NCBI RefSeq assembly: GCF_014750655.1
Contig: NZ_JABBXD010000006.1
Location: forward strand, 1-64,000
Length of the DNA stretch: 64,000 nt
Origin: Salinimonas profundi
GTDB lineage: Bacteria > Pseudomonadota > Gammaproteobacteria > Enterobacterales > Alteromonadaceae
Reading direction: 5' to 3'
The notes beneath the pieces were generated by a model that saw only the letters and a list, made by a program, of their open reading frames with translations, did not search any database and was not told the DNA's origin. Below are positions 57,542 through 64,000 of the stretch, piece by piece (the stretch's first letter is position 1; the number at the start of each line of letters is the position of its first letter). The position numbers and the translations under genes were made by a program.

Positions 57542-58693
57542 TTATTCACCTCCATTATTGAAACGGCTATTGCGTAGCCCGGAACTTGGGCTACTGTTAT
57601 TTGAGCCACCGTTATTATTTTGCAGATCGGGAACCTGTAGATTCGGTAAACTATTTCTCAGGTTCTGAGAGCTGCTGCCATTACTATTCATCATTTTGTC
57701 CAATGGCAGGTACATTATATTGCCCCCGTCCTGGCTATCGACCAGTATCTTGCTGGTGTTACCAAATACGGTTTCCATTGTTTCCAGATAAATCCGATTC
57801 CGGGTAACTTCCGGCGCTTGCTCATATTGCGGTAATAATTCTTCAAACCGAGCAATCTCACCTTGCGCTTGCAGAATAATTTGTTCTTTGTAAGCCTGCG
57901 CCTCTTCATTCATACGGTTTGCACGCCCACGAGCACGCGGCTCGATTTCTCTGGCATACGCTTCAGCCTCACGAATGAAACGCTGTTCATCTTCCTGCGC
58001 CGAAATAGCATCATCAAAAGCATCTTTAACTTCTTCAGGCGGACGGGCATCACGGAAGTTCATGTCAATAATAGACACCCCCATATTATAGGGGTCAATA
58101 ATCGACTGAAGTTCTTCCCAGACACGTTGACGCGCCACTTCACGACCATCGGTTAGTACGTCATCCATTTCAGAATGACCAACAACGTAGCGAATCGCGC
58201 TGTCCAGCGCCTGACTAAGGCTGGTTTCAGGGTTTTCAACAGCAAATGTCCAGCGGAACGGATCCACCACGCGATACTGCATTTCCATCTGCACGCGAAC
58301 AACGTTTTCATCTTCGGTCAGCATTGAACCTGAAGATGCCTGATCTCGAATAGATTGCACGTCAACCGGAATAACAGAATCCACGAACGTCGGCTTCCAG
58401 CGAAGGCCTGGCTCAACTTCGGTGTAGAACTCGCCGAACCGCAGCACTACGCCGCGCTCAGCTTCACGAATGGTATAAAAACCACTGACAAACCAGATTA
58501 CAACAAGCAAGCCAACCAACAGACCTATGCCAAGTTTGCCCATGCTTTTGCCAGAGCCGCCATTTCCGCCGCCCTTACTGAATTTACCAAACAGGTTTTT
58601 GAACACATCGTCCAAATCCGGTGGTCCCTGATCTTTACCCCCACGGTTTTTCCAGGGGTCATTTTTATTGCCACCCGGCTCATTCCAAGCCAT
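57542..58693 (-). CDS. hflK: HflK, SPFH-domain protease modulator
   Basis: 383 residues. A glycine-rich cytoplasmic N-terminus (NKNDPWKNRGGKDQGPPDL) precedes one membrane helix (LGIGLLVGLLVVIWFVSGFY near 53) and the SPFH domain. The C-terminal 40 residues are a low-complexity Asn/Ser/Gly tail. It forms the HflKC complex with its neighbour. It lies 36 bases downstream of hflX. Confidence 0.96.
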   Translation of the reverse strand: MAWNEPGGNKNDPWKNRGGKDQGPPDLDDVFKNLFGKFSKGGGNGGSGKSMGKLGIGLLVGLLVVIWFVSGFYTIREAERGVVLRFGEFYTEVEPGLRWKPTFVDSVIPVDVQSIRDQASSGSMLTEDENVVRVQMEMQYRVVDPFRWTFAVENPETSLSQALDSAIRYVVGHSEMDDVLTDGREVARQRVWEELQSIIDPYNMGVSIIDMNFRDARPPEEVKDAFDDAISAQEDEQRFIREAEAYAREIEPRARGRANRMNEEAQAYKEQIILQAQGEIARFEELLPQYEQAPEVTRNRIYLETMETVFGNTSKILVDSQDGGNIMYLPLDKMMNSNGSSSQNLRNSLPNLQVPDLQNNNGGSNNSSPSSGLRNSRFNNGGE

Positions 58694-58728
58694 GCTAGTA
58701 CTCCATAAAGTGGTTTAAATTAAGTCTT

Positions 58729-60048
58729 TTAATTGTCGTTATCATGCTGAGCAACGGCCCCTTCAAATTCCACAAACTCGGATAGCCCTTTATCAAGCCG
58801 CTTTTCTAACTTGTTCCAGTCAGTTGCGGGCATTCTTACGTCTACTATCCAGTCACCGTTCGTGTCGTAAGACTCTTCAGCGATACAATTTAGATCGAAT
58901 AATACACCGCGTAGATGACTGTGTTCAGGCGGTATTCGCAATGTGTAATCTACCATATTGCGAGCCAGACATTCAGTCAGTGCTTCACTTAACAGTTCAA
59001 GGCCAACTGCCTCACGTGCTGAAAGCCATACCCGAATAGGCATCCCTTCATCATCTCTGTCTATACGAGGTTTTACTTCCTCAAGATTATCAATCTTATT
59101 ACAGATAAGTAACTGTTGTTTATCCCCTGCTTCGATCTCGTCCAGGACTTCGTTTACCTCATCCATCGTTTCCCGATAGCGGGCATCAGACACATCCACC
59201 ACATGCAGCAATAAGTCCGCTTCCTGCGTCTCCTGCAGCGTCGCTTTGAACGCGGCGACCAAATCATGGGGAAGATGTCTGATAAATCCAACGGTATCCG
59301 CCAGAATAGCAGGGCCCACATCCTGAAGCTCAATTTTTCTCAGTGTGGGGTCAAGTGTAGCAAATAACTGATCGGCCGCATAAACATGCGCATCAGTAAT
59401 TTGATTAAAGAGTGTCGATTTGCCTGCGTTGGTGTAGCCCACCAGCGAGACAGTAGGGATTTCAGCGCGTTTACGCGAGCGACGCCCCTGTTCACGTTGT
59501 CTTTGTACTTTTTCGAGCCGGCGGATAATTGATTTTATCCGGCCGCGAAGTAAACGGCGATCCGTCTCCAACTGCGTTTCACCAGGGCCTCGTAACCCTA
59601 TTCCGCCTTTTTGGCGTTCAAGGTGGGTCCAGCCGCGGATGAGACGCGTTGAAATGTGTCGAAGCTGAGCCAGTTCCACCTGCAGTTTACCCTCATGTGT
59701 GCGGGCACGCTGGGCAAAGATATCCAGGATAAGACCGGTGCGATCAAGCACCCTGCATCTGCAGATAGACTCTAGATTTCGCTCCTGAGAAGGCGATAGC
59801 GCATGATTGAAGATAACCACGTTGGCTTCATGCGCCTTGACGGCAGCGGCGATTTCTTCTGCCTTTCCGGAACCGACAAAATATTTGGCGTGCGGCGCAC
59901 TGCGGGATGTGGTTAATACATCCGCAGCATTGACACCCGCAGAAGAGACCAGCAGCTCTAATTCCGCCAGTTCCTCTTTAGAATTTTCATCGGCAAAGTT
60001 AACATGAACAAGGACAGCCTGCTCACCGGCTTCATAACGGTCAAACAA
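58729..60048 (-). CDS. hflX: GTPase HflX
   Basis: Ribosome-associated GTPase that splits stalled 70S ribosomes, 439 residues (E. coli 426). The N-terminal HflX domain contains ERQKGGIGLRGPGETQLETD near 165; the G domain has G1 GYTNAGKSTLFN near 205, G3 DTVGFIRHLP near 251 and G4 NKID near 320. It follows hfq by 17 bases, in the standard order. Confidence 0.96.
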   Translation of the reverse strand: MFDRYEAGEQAVLVHVNFADENSKEELAELELLVSSAGVNAADVLTTSRSAPHAKYFVGSGKAEEIAAAVKAHEANVVIFNHALSPSQERNLESICRCRVLDRTGLILDIFAQRARTHEGKLQVELAQLRHISTRLIRGWTHLERQKGGIGLRGPGETQLETDRRLLRGRIKSIIRRLEKVQRQREQGRRSRKRAEIPTVSLVGYTNAGKSTLFNQITDAHVYAADQLFATLDPTLRKIELQDVGPAILADTVGFIRHLPHDLVAAFKATLQETQEADLLLHVVDVSDARYRETMDEVNEVLDEIEAGDKQQLLICNKIDNLEEVKPRIDRDDEGMPIRVWLSAREAVGLELLSEALTECLARNMVDYTLRIPPEHSHLRGVLFDLNCIAEESYDTNGDWIVDVRMPATDWNKLEKRLDKGLSEFVEFEGAVAQHDNDN

Positions 60049-60065
60049 GCGATGTACCTTTTTGT

Positions 60066-60320
60066 TTAGTCAGTTTTAATATTGTCTGCGTCCCCTTGGG
60101 TTGAACTGGGCATGGTGATGGCACGAGCAGGCACAACCGTAGAAATAGCGTGCTTATAAACCATCTGGCTTACCGTGTTTTTCAGAAGAATTACAAACTG
60201 GTCGAAAGACTCGACCTGACCTTGCAATTTAATTCCGTTAACCAGGTAAATTGACACAGGGATACGTTCCTTGCGTAATGCGTTCAAGAATGGGTCTTGT
60301 AAAGATTGCCCTTTAGCCAT
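60066..60320 (-). CDS. hfq: RNA chaperone Hfq
   Basis: 84 residues; hexameric Sm-like protein that pairs small RNAs with mRNAs. [19 protein letters not shown] forms the N-terminal helix, [20 protein letters not shown] the Sm1 motif and [11 protein letters not shown] the Sm2 motif. The C-terminal tail is short, about 18 residues, compared with 38 in E. coli. It lies 79 bases after miaA, where a separate promoter may sit. Confidence 0.97.
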   Translation of the reverse strand: MAKGQSLQDPFLNALRKERIPVSIYLVNGIKLQGQVESFDQFVILLKNTVSQMVYKHAISTVVPARAITMPSSTQGDADNIKTD

Positions 60321-60399
60321 CTGAAATCCTTAGTTTTTATTATTTAGGTGACGAGCAATTACGGCGTCATCATGCCTAATGTATACCACACTCATGCAC

Positions 60400-61335
60400 C
60401 TAAGGTGCGACTTTTGCTAAAATCTTAGCCATATTATCGTTAGCAAATGTGTCTAACCAGTTCAGCTGGTCCCAGCCTCTAAGCCAGGTCAGCTGACGCT
60501 TTGCCAACTGTCGGGTGGCAATAATGCCTCGTTCCCGCATTTGTGGATATGTAAGCGCGCCTTCAAGATAATGCCAAACCTGACGGTATCCTACTGAACG
60601 TATAGAGGGTAAATCTTCATGAAGATCACCTCTGTCGCGCAATTTCTCCACTTCTGCAATCAGGCCTGCATCCAGCATCAAATCAAATCGTTGTGCTATT
60701 CGCTCATGCAGTACAGTTCTATCTGATGGCGCGATGGCAAACTGCGTAATGTTGTAGGGACAAGGCTCCACTTTCTGATTTTGCCAGTGCGTGAGCGTTT
60801 GTCCCGAACTTCGAAAAACTTCCAAAGCCCTGGTCAGTCTTTGAGGGTCATTAGGGTGAATTCTCTGAGCGCTAGTAGGGTCCACTTGCCTGAGCTGGTC
60901 ATGCATTGACGCCCAACCGTGAACCTCTGCCTCCTGAGATATTGCCTCCCTGATCACCTCGTCGGACTTAGGTAAGGGCGAAATTCCGTTTATCAAGGCG
61001 TTAAAGTACATCATTGTACCGCCTGTCAAAACCGGGACCTTGCCCCGACGATGAATTTCACCAATTAACCGTACTGCATCTTTATAAAATGCTGCAACAG
61101 AATAACTTTGCGCAGGATCCAGTATATCGATTAACCAGTGTGGCGCAATAGCCTGCTCATCAGCAGTAGGCTTTGCGGTACCAATATCCATGCTGCGATA
61201 CACTAACGCAGAATCAACACTGACAATTTCACAGTCAATTTTGTCTGCTAACGCCAGCGCCAGCCCTGTCTTTCCCGATGCTGTCGGGCCCATGATTGCA
61301 ATGACAGGCAATGCATCAGCTGTGCCACTACTCAT
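60400..61335 (-). CDS. miaA: tRNA dimethylallyltransferase
   Basis: Adds an isopentenyl group to A37 of tRNAs that read UNN codons. 311 residues from the ATG at 61335 ([16 protein letters not shown]), which overlaps the mutL end; a longer in-frame reading is less likely. P-loop [12 protein letters not shown] near 16, [19 protein letters not shown] near 41 and [12 protein letters not shown] near 104. Standard position between mutL and hfq. Confidence 0.96.
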   Translation of the reverse strand: MSSGTADALPVIAIMGPTASGKTGLALALADKIDCEIVSVDSALVYRSMDIGTAKPTADEQAIAPHWLIDILDPAQSYSVAAFYKDAVRLIGEIHRRGKVPVLTGGTMMYFNALINGISPLPKSDEVIREAISQEAEVHGWASMHDQLRQVDPTSAQRIHPNDPQRLTRALEVFRSSGQTLTHWQNQKVEPCPYNITQFAIAPSDRTVLHERIAQRFDLMLDAGLIAEVEKLRDRGDLHEDLPSIRSVGYRQVWHYLEGALTYPQMRERGIIATRQLAKRQLTWLRGWDQLNWLDTFANDNMAKILAKVAP

Positions 61336-63091
61336 TAAACATGCCCCACTTATCAATCAGTTGTGTAGAATCGACCCCGGTTCCCAGTGACCTTGATATA
61401 TCATTTTGCTGCGACAATGGCAGATTATCAAACCACTGCCAGATGTGCGCGATGACGTCGTCGGGCCAATCAATATCAAGCTCAGAAAGCTGGCGCGCCA
61501 GGGCTTCGATACTGTCTGCCCGAAGGCTGACCAACTGCGGAAATAACGACACCCATGGCAAGTGGCGACAGCCAGCTGGTACCTGCTGCAAGCGCAGTTT
61601 GCCAGCCACATTGTTAATAACAAATCCGATCTCATTGAGACGTGAAATTGTTGGCGCACAGATATTATCAGCGTCTACCGCCACAGGCATCAACAATGGT
61701 TGTGAGGTACGACCATGGTCTAATACATGCCGCCACCACTCAGGCAGCAAATCAGTGGCGCCAAGCAGGATTACTGTCGATTCATCGTGAACTAGCCGAT
61801 AACTCAGATTCAGCTGCAACCCCTTAGGAGACAGAGCTTCAGCACTCTGAGTGTCGCTTTTTGGCGTCATCAGCTGATTAAAGCTGGCTTGATAATCCGG
61901 GCTATAAGAGGATGAGCGCCGTTCCCGCTGACTTGCTGGTGAACCGCCTGCCGAATGCGTACCAGAAGCCACCGGCGCATACTGCGCCCCGGCCGGCTGA
62001 CGCTCTGCCACATCGGTATGTTGTCTTGCTAACGGGCGGATATAATCGTGTGTCACTGAAGCATCGATATTCGTACTGACCGCCGCGCCAGAGCCGACAT
62101 CTTCACACAGTGCATCGTACACCGCTTTGCAAATGAAATCGTGCACCAGACGGCTTTGCTGAAATCGCACCTCGTGCTTGGCCGGATGAACATTCACATC
62201 AACCTCTTTCGGATCAACGTTAAGGTAGAAGACAAACGCCGGTTGCTCTACCGCCCCATAGCTCATTTCATAAGCCTGACGAATAGCATGCAGAATCAGT
62301 TTATCGCGCATTCCCCGGTAGTTTACAAAACTGAACTGACAGTCATTGCTGCTTCGAAGCATCGTATGATTGCCCAACCAGGCCTGAATCTTCATGCCCT
62401 GATGTTCAAGCATCAGCGTCGTAGCATTATCAACGAATTTTTGCCCGACAACCTGAGCCAGACGCTGCGCCTGATTCTCCGGCTTTACTGCGGCGAAACG
62501 TCGCATGACCTTATTATTATGTTTAAGTGTAAAACTGACCTGAGGGTGGCTTAGCGCAATACGCTTGACCACATCTTCGATGTGCTGGTATTCCGTTTTT
62601 TCAGTGCGCAGAAATTTGCGTCTGGCTGGCGTGTTATAAAACAGATCCGCCACATCAATGGTTGTACCATCAGGGTGCGCTGCCGGCACAATCGACACAT
62701 CCATTTCGCGGCCTTCACAGCTCGCTTGCCAGGCTTCAGATTGTTCCGGGGTTTTTGAGGTTAGAGATAATCGGCTGACAGAACTGATACTGGCCAGTGC
62801 TTCACCCCGAAATCCGAGTGATAGGATTTGTTCGAGATCGTCCAGGGTAGCGATTTTACTGGTTGCATGACGACTCAGTGCAAGCTGCAACTCATTTTTT
62901 GCAATGCCGCCGCCATTGTCTCGGAGTCTGATGCGTTTGTGGCCGCCGCGCTCTATATCCAGCTCGATGCGGGTCGCACCTGCATCCAGGCTGTTTTCTA
63001 TCAGCTCTTTAACAACAGAGGCGGGACGCTCAACCACTTCACCAGCGGCAATTTGGTTGGCCAGACGTGGCGGTAACAGTTGAATCGGCAA
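61328..63091 (-). CDS. mutL: DNA mismatch repair protein MutL
   Basis: 587 residues (E. coli 615). GHL-ATPase N-terminal domain: [15 protein letters not shown] near 31-45, RDNGGGI near 57 and [14 protein letters not shown] near 93. A flexible linker spans about 350-430, then the dimerisation domain. The DQHAxxE(x)4E endonuclease motif of other MutL proteins is absent, as in organisms with MutH. Its end overlaps the miaA start by eight bases. Confidence 0.96.
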   Translation of the reverse strand: MPIQLLPPRLANQIAAGEVVERPASVVKELIENSLDAGATRIELDIERGGHKRIRLRDNGGGIAKNELQLALSRHATSKIATLDDLEQILSLGFRGEALASISSVSRLSLTSKTPEQSEAWQASCEGREMDVSIVPAAHPDGTTIDVADLFYNTPARRKFLRTEKTEYQHIEDVVKRIALSHPQVSFTLKHNNKVMRRFAAVKPENQAQRLAQVVGQKFVDNATTLMLEHQGMKIQAWLGNHTMLRSSNDCQFSFVNYRGMRDKLILHAIRQAYEMSYGAVEQPAFVFYLNVDPKEVDVNVHPAKHEVRFQQSRLVHDFICKAVYDALCEDVGSGAAVSTNIDASVTHDYIRPLARQHTDVAERQPAGAQYAPVASGTHSAGGSPASQRERRSSSYSPDYQASFNQLMTPKSDTQSAEALSPKGLQLNLSYRLVHDESTVILLGATDLLPEWWRHVLDHGRTSQPLLMPVAVDADNICAPTISRLNEIGFVINNVAGKLRLQQVPAGCRHLPWVSLFPQLVSLRADSIEALARQLSELDIDWPDDVIAHIWQWFDNLPLSQQNDISRSLGTGVDSTQLIDKWGMFNE

Positions 63092-63117
63092 AATCGATAA
63101 TCCGGGCTAGGTAAAAT

Positions 63118-64000
63118 TCAGGTGCTGGGAATGGTAAGTACCTGGCCAATTCTGACCACATCGTTGTTCATATCATTGGCTTCTTTGATACTGCTGACCT
63201 TGACATTATAACGCTGGGCCAGAAGCGATAACGACTCACCACTTCGTACTTTATGCGTACGGTTGCGCTCCTTGTAGGAGGCCCATAGGGTACCATCTGG
63301 TGGAACCTGTTTGAAATAACGTTTTGTTGCGTTGAACATTGAGCGGGCTAGTCTTTCCCGATACTCTTCCCACAACAGGTTTTTTTCTTCCTGCGGATTA
63401 GAAATGAAACCCACCTCTACCAGTATGGATGGAATATCCGGTGCGGTCAGAACCGCGAAGCTGGCTGCCTGAGGTGCTCGCTTGTGCAGACGTGTGACAT
63501 TTTTCATCTCTGCGATAACTTTTTCACTCAGGTCGTAGCTTGCCGACATAGAGTGGTCCATCGACAATCCAATGATGGTTTCTGCCAGATAACGCTCACT
63601 GGCGTTGTCTGAGATTACTTCGGCCGCACCGCCCAACAGCTCTGAGTGCTGTTCGGTTTTCTCCAGCCATCGACCCAGTTCAGAGTCAGCCCGGCGCATT
63701 GATAATACCCAGACCGAGCCGCCGCGAGGCTCTGGCTGGCTGAATGCGTCAGCGTGAATAGAAATAAGCAGGTCGGCCTTTTTCTGGCGCGCTATTTCAG
63801 GTCGCTTGGTGGGGTAAATGTAGTAATCCCCATTACGCACCAGAACAGAACGCATTCCAGGCTCAGCATCAACCAGCGCTGCCAGCTTTTTCGCAATGCT
63901 AAGCGTAATGTGCTTTTCATAAGTGCCCGACGGGCCGATAGAGCCTGGATCATTGCCACCGTGTCCGGCATCAATTGCGACAATAATATCCCGGTCCCGG
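63118..64000 (-). CDS. amiB: N-acetylmuramoyl-L-alanine amidase (AmiB type), 5' end outside window
   Basis: Splits septal peptidoglycan in daughter cell separation. 293 codons are visible and the reading continues past the window edge. AIDAGHGGNDPGSIG and TYEKHITLSIAKKLA at the start carry the zinc His and Glu; SIHADAF and SILVEVGFISNPQEE complete the Amidase_3 site. The last 45 residues form one LysM domain (HKVRSGESLSLLAQRYNV). Precedes mutL by 26 bases, the usual order. Confidence 0.95.
   Translation of the reverse strand, partial: RDRDIIVAIDAGHGGNDPGSIGPSGTYEKHITLSIAKKLAALVDAEPGMRSVLVRNGDYYIYPTKRPEIARQKKADLLISIHADAFSQPEPRGGSVWVLSMRRADSELGRWLEKTEQHSELLGGAAEVISDNASERYLAETIIGLSMDHSMSASYDLSEKVIAEMKNVTRLHKRAPQAASFAVLTAPDIPSILVEVGFISNPQEEKNLLWEEYRERLARSMFNATKRYFKQVPPDGTLWASYKERNRTHKVRSGESLSLLAQRYNVKVSSIKEANDMNNDVVRIGQVLTIPST

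Noticed and set aside
1..64000. CRISPR arrays, insertion sequences, prophage or integrase genes
   Set aside because: No repeated spacer pattern, transposase-like or integrase-like protein and no tandem direct repeats were seen on either strand.

Overview
The window is ordinary chromosome of a gammaproteobacterium, most likely a marine member of the Alteromonadaceae (Alteromonas or Salinimonas type). This rests on gene content and order: rpoBC directly followed by rpsL-rpsG-fusA-tuf; the amiB-mutL-miaA-hfq-hflX-hflK-hflC superoperon; an E. coli-type MutL without the endonuclease motif; and an amylosucrase of the kind known from Alteromonas. The genus is an inference and was not tested. I see no phage, insertion sequence, CRISPR array or plasmid signature.

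Layout. 1-14544 (minus strand) holds the transcription-translation block, read from high to low coordinates: rplK-rplA-rplJ-rplL-rpoB-rpoC, then rpsL-rpsG-fusA-tuf (tuf cut by the window edge). Its control elements are visible: a sigma70 promoter before rplK, an L10-type leader before rplJ, a strong hairpin attenuator between rplL and rpoB, a terminator after rpoC, and a near-consensus promoter followed by a terminator-like hairpin in the rpsL leader. 14854-19310 (plus strand) is an iron island: a Fur box, an unrecognised exported helical protein, and a ferric-iron ABC transporter (Tat-exported binding protein, permease, ATPase). This operon sits between rplK and nusG, which are neighbours in most relatives. 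19376-20563 (minus) is tRNA-Trp-secE-nusG.

20597-35736 is a mixed housekeeping and accessory stretch: a TPR lipoprotein, an ABC exporter, an RraA-like aldolase, an M13 metallopeptidase, an ACT protein, the pyrC - tandem binding protein - dbpA operon, PhnA/YjdM, a lipocalin, a ChrR-like cupin, an aldo/keto reductase, a glyoxalase-family protein and an MFS carrier. The carrier is divergent from an amylosucrase (35926-37875), and overlapping palindromes lie between them. Next come a zinc-ribbon protein, folE and the putrescine pair aguA-aguB.

41339-47278 is a complete LHR-type DNA repair locus: metallophosphoesterase and Lhr-family helicase on the minus strand, MBL exonuclease and ATP-dependent DNA ligase on the plus strand, sharing a 101-bp divergent control region. 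It is followed by two translationally coupled glutathione S-transferases, a UbiG-like methyltransferase, a DUF2237 protein, an aldehyde dehydrogenase plus acetolactate-synthase-like pair, DUF4112-hemH and an AbgT transporter. 56648 to the end is the hflC-hflK-hflX-hfq-miaA-mutL-amiB superoperon (amiB cut by the window edge).

The parts most worth following up are the Fur-box iron operon with its unknown lead gene, the hairpin in the rpsL leader, the tandem substrate-binding protein with no permease, the LHR cluster, and the amylosucrase/MFS pair with its putative operator.
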